A DNA stretch of 64,000 nucleotides from Brasilonema sennae CENA114 (GTDB lineage: Bacteria; Cyanobacteriota; Cyanobacteriia; Cyanobacteriales; Nostocaceae). The stretch is from the NCBI RefSeq assembly GCF_006968745.1, contig NZ_CP030118.1:5802340-5866339 (forward strand), read 5' to 3'. Positions 52,531-60,545 of the stretch are shown piece by piece. Numbering within the stretch: position 1 is the first letter of the stretch; every line of letters begins with the position of its first letter. A program made the translations under genes and the position numbers. Under the pieces are notes generated by a model. That model made no database searches. It was given only the letters and a program-made list of their open reading frames with translations, and was not told where the DNA came from.

Positions 52531-53835
52531 TTAAACCAAAACTTGCTGCCATTCTAGGCGATCCAGTGTCTGGGAACGCTCTAGCGCTCGTTCAAAGCTA
52601 TCAAGTTTTGCCTCGATTGTTAGAGGTTCGCCAATGTAACCTTGTACCGCTTCTTGGGTTTTCAAGCCGTTTCCGGTAATATATACCACGGTGGTTTCAT
52701 CTGGGTTAATCTTACCAGCTTCTGCCAACTTTTTCAGCACAGCAACAGTTGTTCCACCAGCGGTTTCTGTAAAGATACCTTCTGTTTCTGCCAAGAGCTT
52801 AATGCCTTCGATAATTTCACTATCCGTGACTGATTCTATATGACCACCAGTTTTCTTGGCTAGTTCTACAGCGTAGACACCATCTGCTGGGTTACCAATT
52901 GCAAGAGATTTGGCAATGGTGTTGGGTTTGACTGGCTTGATAAAGTCGCGTTCTTCCTTATAAGCTTGAGCGATGGGTGAACATCCCTCAGCTTGTGCGC
53001 CGCTAAATCTAACATCTTTTGCTTCCACCAAACCAACTTCAACAAATTCTTGGAAACCCTTGTAAATTTTCGTGTATAAAGAACCAGATGCTAAAGGTGC
53101 GACAATGTGGTCAGGTAGCTCCCAGCCAAGTTGTTCTGCTACTTCAAAGCCCAGTGTTTTAGAACCTTCGGAGTAGTAGGGACGCAAGTTTATATTGACA
53201 AAACCCCAACCATGTGTATTTGCGACTTCCGAACAGAGGCGGTTGACTTGGTCGTAATTGCCCTTAACAGCCATGAGAGTTGGACTGTAGATCAGGCTAC
53301 CTAAAATTTTTCCAGCTTCTAAATCAGCAGGAATGAACACGCAACAGTCCAAACCAGCGTGTGCCGCGATCGCAGCAGTAGAATTTGCTAGGTTACCAGT
53401 GCTAGCGCAAGAAACTGTCGTGAAACCTAATTCCCGTGCGCGGGTAAGCGCAACTGATACTACCCGATCTTTGAAGCTGAGGGTAGGCATGTTGACGGCA
53501 TCATTCTTGATATACAGCTTATTTAACCCAAGGCGACGTGCCAAGCGATGGGAACGAACCAACGGAGTCATACCAGTTCCCACATCAATGGGGTTCTCAC
53601 TAGCCACAGGTAAAAACTTACGATAACGCCAGATAGAGTTTGGTCCGGCTTGAATTGTTTGACGGGTGACTGTGGAACGTAGGGCGCTGTAGTCGTAGGT
53701 TACTTCCAATGGACCAAAGCAGAACTCACATACATGAAGAGCCTTGAGTTCATACTCCGCGCCACATTCCTTACACTTCAAGGATTTAAAAGTGGCTGTG
53801 GTGGCTTGGGTGTTGGTGGTTGTCGCCTGTGTCAT
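52531..53835 (-). CDS. thrC: Threonine synthase
   Basis: The ATG at 53833-53835, with AGGGAAG upstream, gives 434 residues. The N-terminal zinc-ribbon-like part has CKECGAEYEL and CEFCFGPLEV. The PLP lysine is in PTLSFKDRVVSVAL. The phosphate-binding loop is SCASTGNLANS, and TETAGGTTVAVLKKL closes the active site. It converts O-phosphohomoserine to threonine in the cytosol. A ubiquitin-like sulfur carrier gene follows on the same strand. An in-frame extension of 21 codons upstream is not supported. Confidence 0.93.
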   Translation of the reverse strand: MTQATTTNTQATTATFKSLKCKECGAEYELKALHVCEFCFGPLEVTYDYSALRSTVTRQTIQAGPNSIWRYRKFLPVASENPIDVGTGMTPLVRSHRLARRLGLNKLYIKNDAVNMPTLSFKDRVVSVALTRARELGFTTVSCASTGNLANSTAAIAAHAGLDCCVFIPADLEAGKILGSLIYSPTLMAVKGNYDQVNRLCSEVANTHGWGFVNINLRPYYSEGSKTLGFEVAEQLGWELPDHIVAPLASGSLYTKIYKGFQEFVEVGLVEAKDVRFSGAQAEGCSPIAQAYKEERDFIKPVKPNTIAKSLAIGNPADGVYAVELAKKTGGHIESVTDSEIIEGIKLLAETEGIFTETAGGTTVAVLKKLAEAGKINPDETTVVYITGNGLKTQEAVQGYIGEPLTIEAKLDSFERALERSQTLDRLEWQQVLV

Positions 53836-54526
53836 AAGTCTTCCCTGGATGTCCGTCAACTTAGGATTGATGTTACCACGAGCGTTTTTGCTCGTCAAAC
53901 ATACCCGACCTTTTTTGTCGGGTTTAATAGAACTAAGACTTACGCAAGAGTTGCCAAAGAAATTGTGAGATTACTTCCTTACGTCGCAACGGGTGCAACT
54001 ACGTTATTTTTGCGTAAGTGCTGTCAAAGATAGTTATTGAAGAAGAATTCAGCAAGTCCTGATTCAAAAGTCAGTAAGGCAATCAGTAGGGTATGGGGAC
54101 GCCTAAAGGCTCATGGGGATGAAGCTAAGTGCATAAGTCGTTGATACTCACATCTATATAGAAAGTGGGGATGAAATAATCTTTTTTGGTACTACCAATC
54201 ACAAAGTTGGTTGTCCTCAAGCTAGATGGCTACTTACCAATGGGTGTAAGGATACCACTTTCAATTCCTGAAAAGGACACCGCATTTTTTCAAATCCATA
54301 AGGATTGAAAGAAAACACGCCGTATAAGTATGTAATAACACACTTATATCTAGCCTGTTGCGACAGTTAAAGCAAAGCCTTAAGTAATTTGCTGATACAT
54401 AACTGGTGACAAAAATTAGACTGCTCACTTAATAATTTCTTCTTAACTTTATAACTTCAGATACAAGGTAGTTACAGGTGATGCAATCTTATCACGTGAA
54501 AACTCTATTAAATACTAGGATAAAAA
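53836..54526. other. Spacer between divergent thrC and the AraC-type gene
   Basis: No gene is visible in these 690 bases. A hairpin-like pair CTTTCAATTCC (near 54259) and GGATTGAAAG (54302-54311) occurs once; it is noted in the rejected list as CRISPR-like. The region nearest 54526 is AT-rich and should carry the promoter of the AraC-type gene. Confidence 0.5.
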
Positions 54527-55084
54527 ATGACTAATTTTTTACTGATAAATGAGAATCAGGAAACTAAAAACCTCTTAGTAAAATGCTTGGAGACAGCAGG
54601 GTTTGAGGTGATTGGCACAGAAAATAATCTTGTTCGTATTCAGCTAGTACAAGAGAAATTGTCTACAACTGAGTCAAGTCAAAGATCAAATACTCCTCAG
54701 TTTATATTTCCATCTATTCCCCGACTGCGTGACGTCTTCGAGTTTATCGAATTGAATTATCATCAAAGTATTAGCCTAAAAGAAGTCGCTCAAGCGGTTG
54801 GTTATTCCTCAGCTTACTTAACCAACTTGGTACGAAATATTACTGGAAAAACCGTCAATGATTGGATTATTGAGCGTCGGATAACCCAAGCATGCACCTT
54901 ACTTTTATCAACTAACGACTCCGTTAATCAGATTGCTTTACAAGTAGGCTATCAAAATATCAATCATTTTTACTCTCAGTTTCGCAATTACCATAAAAAT
55001 ACTCCCCATGCTTGGAGAGAAGCACAGCGTTGTAAAGTCAGTCATAACAAAGCACTGCAACCATTAGAAGGTATTGCTAGTTAA
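54527..55084 (+). CDS. AraC-family regulator with truncated receiver domain
   Basis: This is a 185-residue protein. Residues 1-45 (FLLINENQETKNLLVKCLET) look like the first part of a receiver domain, but the acidic pair, phospho-Asp and Lys regions are missing. Residues about 65-165 hold the double helix-turn-helix of AraC regulators: ISLKEVAQAVGYSSAYLTNL and VNQIALQVGYQNINHFYSQF. It binds DNA but cannot be phosphorylated in the usual way. It lies directly upstream of, and in the same direction as, the five-copy small-protein array, with a strong terminator between, so it may regulate that array. Confidence 0.8.
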   Translation: MTNFLLINENQETKNLLVKCLETAGFEVIGTENNLVRIQLVQEKLSTTESSQRSNTPQFIFPSIPRLRDVFEFIELNYHQSISLKEVAQAVGYSSAYLTNLVRNITGKTVNDWIIERRITQACTLLLSTNDSVNQIALQVGYQNINHFYSQFRNYHKNTPHAWREAQRCKVSHNKALQPLEGIAS

Positions 55085-55185
55085 ATAAGTCTTATATTCT
55101 GTTAGCACGAGGCTTGTTTAGCTTACGTTCCTGTATTTCCTCAATTATCAAGCACGCTTATTTGTAGATTTATTAAGTTGTGAAT

Positions 55186-55223
55186 AAAAAGCAGGAGTAA
55201 GCGATCGCTTACTCCTGCTTTTT
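55186..55223 (+). terminator. Strong Rho-independent terminator
   Basis: AAAAAGCAGGAGTAAGC joined to GCTTACTCCTGCTTTTT by the central GCGATCGC gives a near-perfect stem with a T-run, about 100 bases after the AraC-type gene. It separates that gene from the small-protein array. The rest of 55085-55439 is AT-rich and probably contains the array promoter. Confidence 0.9.
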
Positions 55224-55439
55224 TATATAAGTTTTTCATATTAAGCATTTCTGCATACTAAAAAACGATAGTTTTTGAAACTAGCAAAATTATGACTATC
55301 TAAAAATAATTAATTAGCACTTGTCTTGAGACCTAAAAATAGTTAATTACCAATCGATATTTGAAAGGATACTATTTGTATAAGGAAACAATCAAAGGAT
55401 TAAAAAATAATCCATTCTTTAAGGAGTAACGAGCAATTT

Positions 55440-55676
55440 ATGTCTACATACAACCCCGAATACTACCCTAACGCCTGCGAATTCACTGTTCCCATTAAAC
55501 TGAATGTTCCAATCTTCATCGAACCTACAGTGGCAATTAAAGCTGTTGAGCCTGTGACGGAGAAAGTACGCGTTCATCTCGAACCAGATATCTACCTTAG
55601 ACCAGAAGTAGCAGCTGCTGCACCTGTTTGTATTCCTCAAAATGGATATAACAAACCGCAGTTGCCTTATTCATAA
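55440..55676 (+). CDS. Small tandem-array protein, copy 1 (unrecognised family)
   Basis: This is a 78-residue protein and the first of five tandem paralogues. Its blocks are MSTYNPEYYPNACEFTVPIK, then LNVPIFIEPTVAIKAVEPV, LEPDIYLRPEV, and a C-terminal PVCIPQNGYNKPQLPYS. Two cysteines (one in NACEF, one in PVCIP) are kept in every copy. The alternating polar/hydrophobic pattern with regular prolines suggests extended beta strands. There is no signal peptide or membrane segment. AAGGAG lies about 13 bases before the ATG. I do not recognise the family. It probably shares a promoter with the copies that follow. Confidence 0.8.
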   Translation: MSTYNPEYYPNACEFTVPIKLNVPIFIEPTVAIKAVEPVTEKVRVHLEPDIYLRPEVAAAAPVCIPQNGYNKPQLPYS

Positions 55677-55749
55677 TTTTGTGACAGTCATAACCCCAAT
55701 TATCAACTCACACAATTCGTTTTAGCTCAAGAAATAAGGATTAAAATTT

Positions 55750-55998
55750 ATGTCTACATACAACCCCGAATACTACCCTAACGCCTGCGAATTCACTGTT
55801 CCGATCAAATTGAACATTCCAATCTTCATTGAACCTACAGTGGCAATTAAAGCTGTTGAGCCTGTGAGAGAAAAAGTAAGCGTTCATCTCGAACCAGACA
55901 TCTACCTTAGACCAGAAGTAGCTGCCGCTGCACCTGTTTGTGTTCCTCAAAATGGATATAGCAAACAGCAATTGCCTATTTCACAGACTTTGCAATAG
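55750..55998 (+). CDS. Small tandem-array protein, copy 2
   Basis: This 82-residue copy begins identically to copy 1 (MSTYNPEYYPNACEFTVPIK), with few changes in the middle (KVSVHLEP, replacing KVRVHLEP) and a longer C-terminus ending ISQTLQ. The 73-base gap to copy 1 is itself duplicated between later copies (CAATTCGTTTTAG block). AATAAGGATT precedes the ATG. The duplication unit from start to start is 310 bases. Both cysteines are conserved. Confidence 0.8.
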   Translation: MSTYNPEYYPNACEFTVPIKLNIPIFIEPTVAIKAVEPVREKVSVHLEPDIYLRPEVAAAAPVCVPQNGYSKQQLPISQTLQ

Positions 55999-56060
55999 TC
56001 ACAACTCCAATCATCAACTCAAACAATTCGTTTTAGAGCAATAAATAAGGACTACAACTT

Positions 56061-56309
56061 ATGTCTACATACAAATCTGAATCTAACAGTGAATACTACC
56101 CTAACGCCTGTGAATTCACTGTTCCAATCAAATTGAACGTTCCAATCTTCATCGAACCTACACTGATCATCAAACCCGTTGAGCCTGTGAGAGAAAAAGT
56201 ACGCGTTCATCTCGAACCAGATATCTACCTTAGACCAGAAGTAGCAGCCGCTGCACCTGTTTGTATCCCTCAAAATGGATATAACAAACAGCAGCTGCCG
56301 GCTTCATAA
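56061..56309 (+). CDS. Small tandem-array protein, copy 3
   Basis: This 82-residue copy has an insertion after residue 4 (KSESNSE before YYPNAC) that is shared with copies 4 and 5. The middle differs by LIIKPVEPV instead of VAIKAVEPV. The C-terminus is NGYNKQQLPAS. Start-to-start distance from copy 2 is 311 bases. It is intermediate between the copies 1-2 type and the copies 4-5 type, which shows the order of duplication. Confidence 0.8.
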   Translation: MSTYKSESNSEYYPNACEFTVPIKLNVPIFIEPTLIIKPVEPVREKVRVHLEPDIYLRPEVAAAAPVCIPQNGYNKQQLPAS

Positions 56310-56382
56310 TTTTGCAACAGTCATAATCCCAATTATCAACTCACACAATTCGTTTTAGCTCAAGAAATAAGGATTACAACTT

Positions 56383-56631
56383 ATGTCTACATACAAATCT
56401 GAATCTAACAGTGAATACTACCCTAATGCCTGCCAATTCACTGTTCCTATTAAGCTGAACGTTCCAATCTTCATCGAACCTACATTAGCAATCAAAGCCG
56501 TTGAACCTGTGAGAGAAAAGGTAAATGTCTATCTCGAACCAGATATCTACCTTCAATCAGAAGTAACGGCGACTCCACCTGTTTGTGTTCCTCAAAATGG
56601 ATATAACAAACAGCAGCTGCCGGCTTCATAA
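56383..56631 (+). CDS. Small tandem-array protein, copy 4
   Basis: This 82-residue copy carries the variant blocks NACQFTVPIK, KVNVYLEPDIYLQSEVTATP and PVCVPQNGYNKQQLPAS. It is nearly identical to copy 5 at the DNA level, with only a handful of differences across the gene, implying a recent duplication or gene conversion. Start-to-start distance from copy 3 is 322 bases. Both cysteines remain. Confidence 0.8.
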   Translation: MSTYKSESNSEYYPNACQFTVPIKLNVPIFIEPTLAIKAVEPVREKVNVYLEPDIYLQSEVTATPPVCVPQNGYNKQQLPAS

Positions 56632-56701
56632 TTTTGCAACAGTCATAACCCCAATTATCAACTCACACAATTCGTCTTCGAGCAATAAATAAGGATTGCA
56701 A

Positions 56702-56965
56702 CTTATGTCTACATACAAATCTGAATCTAACAGTGAATACTACCCTAATGCCTGCCAATTCACTGTTCCTATTAAGCTGAACATTCCAATCTTTATCGAA
56801 CCTACATTAGCAATCAAAGCCGTTGAACCTGTGAGAGAAAAGGTAAATGTCTATCTCGAACCAGATATCTACCTTCAATCAGAAGTAACAGCAACTCCAC
56901 CTGTTTGTGTTCCTCAAAATGGATATAACAAACAGCAGCTGCCGGCTTCACAGACCCAAGCATAA
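56702..56965 (+). CDS. Small tandem-array protein, copy 5
   Basis: The ATG at 56705, which matches the other copies' MSTYKSES start, gives 86 residues; the frame also has an upstream in-phase start at 56696, and the listed start is approximate within this range. The protein equals copy 4 except for one conservative change (NIPIF instead of NVPIF) and a C-terminal extension SQTQA, resembling the end of copy 2. A hairpin terminator follows at 57059. Confidence 0.75.
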   Translation, partial: LMSTYKSESNSEYYPNACQFTVPIKLNIPIFIEPTLAIKAVEPVREKVNVYLEPDIYLQSEVTATPPVCVPQNGYNKQQLPASQTQA

Positions 56966-57058
56966 TCATAACCTTAATAGTCAATTACTTGACGTTAAGT
57001 CGTTAATTCTTGGTTTTGCATTGTTTATTCTAGATAGTTTTTTTACTACCTAGAAAAA

Positions 57059-57081
57059 GGTGATCAGGAAACTGATCACCT
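57059..57081 (+). terminator. Hairpin closing the five-copy array
   Basis: GGTGATCAG and CTGATCACC form a perfect stem with a GAAA-type tetraloop, followed by TACTTTCTTA. It lies about 95 bases after copy 5 and before the larger related gene. Confidence 0.7.
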
Positions 57082-57134
57082 ACTTTCTTATCCCAAAATT
57101 ATAAATACACAAACTCTAGAATTTATTACAACTT

Positions 57135-57665
57135 ATGTCTACACTCCCCGATTCCACACAAAAACGCAAACTTAATGTCTCTATGATGTTAAAGGTGCCT
57201 ATCAATTTTGAAATAGAAGTCTTGGGAGTACCGCCGACAAACTGCCACAAAGCTGAGGATAAAAAAGAGGAGAAAAATTTTTATAACCTCATAGGAGATT
57301 CTAAGCCAGAAGTTATCATTAATGAGTCGAATCTAGCGAACCTTGATGAAGATAGTCAAGCTTTAGTCACTCAACTTGTAGATCAGCTTGAGCAAACAGG
57401 CAAGATATTTTCTACGTTGTCCCAAACCCAACATGAGCAAGACAATCCAGAAAATTATGAACAGGGAATTGCACAGAAGCCCCAATCTGTAAATACTTTG
57501 TTATCTAAGGAAGACTTTGCAGTTATTCAACCACAAACTCCACCGCATAACAAAAAAATTATCGGACGTGCCTTGGACTCAGTCAACGATGGTTTTACCC
57601 TTGTCGCGAATATTATAGGAACAGTTTTGTTTTTAGGCAAAGTTGCTAATTATAGCTGGGAGTAG
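57135..57665 (+). CDS. Larger array-associated protein with hydrophobic C-terminus
   Basis: This is a 176-residue protein. The N-terminal part (KLNVSMMLKVPINFEIEVLG, 12-31) resembles the VPIKLNVPIFIEPT block of the small array proteins. A charged, probably disordered middle follows, and a C-terminal hydrophobic segment (GFTLVANIIGTVLFLGKVAN, about 153-172) could anchor it in a membrane. It starts MST like the array proteins and lies on the same strand 170 bases after copy 5. I infer a possible membrane partner. No known family is recognised. Confidence 0.6.
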   Translation: MSTLPDSTQKRKLNVSMMLKVPINFEIEVLGVPPTNCHKAEDKKEEKNFYNLIGDSKPEVIINESNLANLDEDSQALVTQLVDQLEQTGKIFSTLSQTQHEQDNPENYEQGIAQKPQSVNTLLSKEDFAVIQPQTPPHNKKIIGRALDSVNDGFTLVANIIGTVLFLGKVANYSWE

Positions 57666-57671
57666 AGTTCC

Positions 57672-57926
57672 TTACCCGCCACTCACTGGTGGAATTAACA
57701 CCACCTCATCGCCGTCTTGCAAGATGCTATCTGGTTCAACAAATTGCAAATTCACGCCAAAGCGGGTAAAATCCCGCAATTGAGTTAGTTCAGGATGTTC
57801 ACTCAGCAGGCGATCGCGCACTACAGCAACTGGTGTATCCTCAGGAAATTCCAGTACCAGTTCAGGAACTCCATAAGCTTCTTGGTAAGCAGCAAACAAT
57901 TTAACGGTAACGGTAATTTCAGACAT
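57672..57926 (-). CDS. moaD: Molybdopterin synthase sulfur carrier subunit MoaD
   Basis: This is an 84-residue beta-grasp protein with the C-terminal Gly-Gly (VVLIPPVSGG) that is thiocarboxylated to donate sulfur to molybdopterin. VTVKLFAAYQEAYGVPELVL is a typical MoaD start and ILQDGDEVVLIPPVSGG a typical end. The gene stands alone here, with no moaE adjacent, and converges on the array-associated gene with a 6-base gap. It could also serve another ubiquitin-like pathway. Confidence 0.85.
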   Translation of the reverse strand: MSEITVTVKLFAAYQEAYGVPELVLEFPEDTPVAVVRDRLLSEHPELTQLRDFTRFGVNLQFVEPDSILQDGDEVVLIPPVSGG

Positions 57927-58012
57927 AAAAATAGAATATAAATCGCTAGGGTAATTATCTTTCCCTAGCTAACAACTTGAGCAAAAAACTAGTATACAAA
58001 CAATCATTCAAT

Positions 58013-58097
58013 CAGTGAACAGTGAACAGTAAACAGTTAACAGTGAGTAGGGAACAGTAAAACTGATAACTGGTAACTGATAACTGATAACTGTTAA
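58013..58097. repeat. Heptamer repeats (GAACAGT / AACTGAT)
   Basis: A mixed tandem array of GAACAGT, AACAGTT and ATAACTG-type heptamers lies between the J-domain gene and moaD. The same unit types occur at 36115 and 47285. Confidence 0.75.
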
Positions 58098-58103
58098 AGA
58101 ACC

Positions 58104-58715
58104 TCAAAACATATTTTCTAACATCTGGAAATCACGCTGTACCTCATCCCATAAAGACTTATTATAAGGGTCTGTTTTTAGGGCTTTTTTGAGGTAAATT
58201 CTTGCTTTGAGAGGCTGTTTTTCTGCAATCAGCGATCGCCCCCAAATTTGATAAGAAATAGCTTGCCACTGACGCACTTCTGCATCTTCTGGTAAACGTT
58301 GTGCTAAGGCTTCCGCTAAGGATATTGCTTGTGGGAAGCGTTTTTCTTTCAAAAACTGCTGTAACTGCTCATAAGTCCTCCACTTCAACCGCTGTTCTAT
58401 TTCCGAAAAACTGGGCGGCTTCGCTTTCTCTTTTAACTTTTCCTTCGTTGCTGTTTGAGGACGCGTTGATCGTGTTGGCTGATTTTCGACGACTGGTGAT
58501 TTATTAGAAGGCTGTGCTGTCTCTTGTTGCGGAATTTTATGCAACAGTAGCTTGTATGCCTCAGTCACGGCAATAAACTTTTCTTTTGCTTTTGTGTCAT
58601 CTGGATTGATATCAGGATGATACTGTTGCGCCAATCGGCGATAAGACGCTTTGATGTCGGCGAAAGAGGCTCCTGACCTTAAACCTAATAAACGGTAGCA
58701 ATCTTCAAGATCCAT
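58104..58715 (-). CDS. J-domain (DnaJ-like) protein
   Basis: This is a 203-residue protein. The N-terminal J domain (residues 3-60) contains DCYRLLGLRSGASFADIKAS and the essential HPD in RLAQQYHPDIN. After a basic linker, a C-terminal TPR-like helical region (about 110-200) has WRTYEQLQQFLKEKRFPQA and LKARIYLKKALKTDPYN. It would recruit Hsp70 (DnaK) to a specific client or location. It lacks the Gly/Phe and zinc regions of full DnaJ. Confidence 0.9.
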   Translation of the reverse strand: MDLEDCYRLLGLRSGASFADIKASYRRLAQQYHPDINPDDTKAKEKFIAVTEAYKLLLHKIPQQETAQPSNKSPVVENQPTRSTRPQTATKEKLKEKAKPPSFSEIEQRLKWRTYEQLQQFLKEKRFPQAISLAEALAQRLPEDAEVRQWQAISYQIWGRSLIAEKQPLKARIYLKKALKTDPYNKSLWDEVQRDFQMLENMF

Positions 58716-58949
58716 CTTGAGTTATTAGCAATGGCGAGTGTCGGCTATCAGCTTAATGCCTAAAGTTTAAATCATAAAGACTTCAATTCTAATTTAAAGT
58801 TCGTACTTCACAGTTTTTTGACACCCTGCCATGCCTAGAAGGGGGGAGTGGAGAAGATTTTTCTCGCTTATCTTCGTCATCCCCACAGCAGCCGCCATGA
58901 GTCGAGGAACCGACTCATGGCGCTCTGCCTCCTCATCCGGACTTCACGA

Positions 58950-59540
58950 CTAACGTTCTTCAATCACACGGTCAATCAAACCGTATTCCTTTGCTTCTTG
59001 AGCAGACATCCAAAAATCACGGTCTGTGTCTTTTTGAATTTTTTCTATGGGTTGACTTGTGCGAGCAGCTAGCATTTCATTAAGCTGCTGCCGCATTCTC
59101 AGAATCTCCCTAGCTTCAATCTCAATATCGGTGGCTTGCCCTTGAGCACCGCCTAGAGGTTGGTGAATCAGAATTCGGGTATTAGGCAAAGCCAAACGTT
59201 TGCCTTTGGTGCCAGCTGCTAGCAGGAACGAACCCATAGAAGCTGCCATCCCGACACAAATTGTGACCACATTTGCTTTAATGTGCATCATAGTGTCATA
59301 AATGGCAAGACCTGCTGTCACCGAACCTCCAGGGGAGTTGATGTAGATACTAATATCCTTGCTTGGGTCTTCGGAATCCATGTAGAGTAATCTGGCAATG
59401 ATGGCATTAGCCATACCGTCGCTCACTTCTCCACTCAGGAAAATGATGCGCTCCAAAGCAAGGCGTTCGTAAAGATTAATCCACTGGGTATAAGGTTCCC
59501 CAGGAAAGCGAAAAGGGACTCTAGGAATACCAATCGGCAT
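58950..59540 (-). CDS. clpP3: ATP-dependent Clp protease proteolytic subunit (ClpP3-type)
   Basis: This is a 196-residue serine protease subunit. The catalytic Ser is in GMAASMGSFLLAAG, the His in RILIHQPLGGAQG, and the Asp is expected in DRDFWMSAQEAKEYG. ISIYINSPGGSVTAG and GLIDRVI are conserved blocks. It lies 32 bases downstream of clpR on the same strand, matching the cyanobacterial clpR-clpP3 pair whose products form a mixed ClpP3/R core working with ClpC. Assignment as ClpP3 rests on this context. Confidence 0.92.
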   Translation of the reverse strand: MPIGIPRVPFRFPGEPYTQWINLYERLALERIIFLSGEVSDGMANAIIARLLYMDSEDPSKDISIYINSPGGSVTAGLAIYDTMMHIKANVVTICVGMAASMGSFLLAAGTKGKRLALPNTRILIHQPLGGAQGQATDIEIEAREILRMRQQLNEMLAARTSQPIEKIQKDTDRDFWMSAQEAKEYGLIDRVIEER

Positions 59541-59572
59541 AAGATTCTCTTGTTTTTAACGAATAATAAGAT

Positions 59573-60271
59573 TTAACGAGGAACAGCAGCAGCCAATGCT
59601 TGAGGAAGTTCTTTGGTACTTTCTAGAACCCGGTCAATCAAGCCGTATTCTTTGGCTTGTTGGGGTGTCATGTACAATTTGCGATCTAAATCTTTGGCAA
59701 TTCTCTCCGTAGGCTGCCCTGTATTCCGTGAGAGAATATCCAGGATCATTTGCTTGTTTTTTAGCACTTCTTGTGCTTGGATTTGAATGTCTGTCGCTTG
59801 AGCGTAGCCAGTACCACGTTTCGCTTGGTGCAGAACAATCGACGCATTCGGTAAACTAGCACGGTGTCCCTTCGTTCCAGAAGAGAGAATCATCGCCGCT
59901 GTACCCATAGCAAAACCCAGACAGATCGTATTGACTGGTGGCTTGATGTATTTAATGGTATCACAGATGGCAAAAGCTTCTGTTTCAGATCCTATGGCAT
60001 CACCAGTGTACCAAGAAGTGCCCGTGGAGTTGATGTAGATAGAAATGGGCTTATCTGGATCTTCATACTGTAGGTACAGAAGCTGAGCAATAATAAGTTC
60101 TGTTACGTCTACTCCCAGTTGCTGCTTATACTCATCTGGTGAAACCAAGGGCAAGCCCAAGTATATGATACGTTCTTTTAACATTAGAGAAGGTAAATCT
60201 GGCGGCGGTGTTCGGTAGAAGCTGTCGCCGCCGTAAGCCGCTTGCACAGCCTTGATGATGGAATTTTCCAT
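59573..60271 (-). CDS. clpR: Inactive Clp protease subunit ClpR
   Basis: This 232-residue ClpP homologue lacks the catalytic serine: the block reads LGFAMGTAAMILSSG, with Gly where ClpP has Ser. The histidine region (SIVLHQAKRGTGYAQATD) has the ClpR-type insertion after His. YINSTGTSWYTGDAIGSETE is another ClpR landmark. It forms a heptameric ring with ClpP3 in the essential cyanobacterial and plastid-type Clp core. It is first in a two-gene operon with clpP3. Confidence 0.93.
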   Translation of the reverse strand: MENSIIKAVQAAYGGDSFYRTPPPDLPSLMLKERIIYLGLPLVSPDEYKQQLGVDVTELIIAQLLYLQYEDPDKPISIYINSTGTSWYTGDAIGSETEAFAICDTIKYIKPPVNTICLGFAMGTAAMILSSGTKGHRASLPNASIVLHQAKRGTGYAQATDIQIQAQEVLKNKQMILDILSRNTGQPTERIAKDLDRKLYMTPQQAKEYGLIDRVLESTKELPQALAAAVPR

Positions 60272-60545
60272 AGCAACTGTTGCCTAAATTCATACCATTA
60301 ACTGTAGTACATCCTAGCGCTATGCTTGCTCGCTTGCAGGTGTGGATTTCTCTCTAGGGTATAAGGTTCCAAAGAAGTTAGGGTATAAAGGAAAGTACAA
60401 AAAGTATTTTATTAGCTTATTTGCTCGCCTAGTTTATTGGGAAAATTATTTAAAGTTTTTGTTGGATAAGTTTTCCGAAGTGCTAATACTGTACTTTGAA
60501 GTTATTTATAAATATGTATGGTCAGTTTAGGAATCTTGGGGGGTT

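Noticed and set aside
54259..54311. CRISPR-repeat-like pair CTTTCAATTCC / GGATTGAAAG
   Set aside because: The motif resembles the ends of cyanobacterial CRISPR repeats, but it occurs once, with no spaced copies and no cas genes in the window.
55419..56273. Minus-strand frames of 73-76 codons opposite the small-protein array
   Set aside because: They repeat only because the plus-strand genes repeat, lack ribosome sites and have unlikely composition (Cys/Phe/Trp-rich).
60342..60530. 62-codon plus-strand frame between clpR and the VWA gene
   Set aside because: It has no ribosome site, a composition like AT-rich spacer and no recognisable features.
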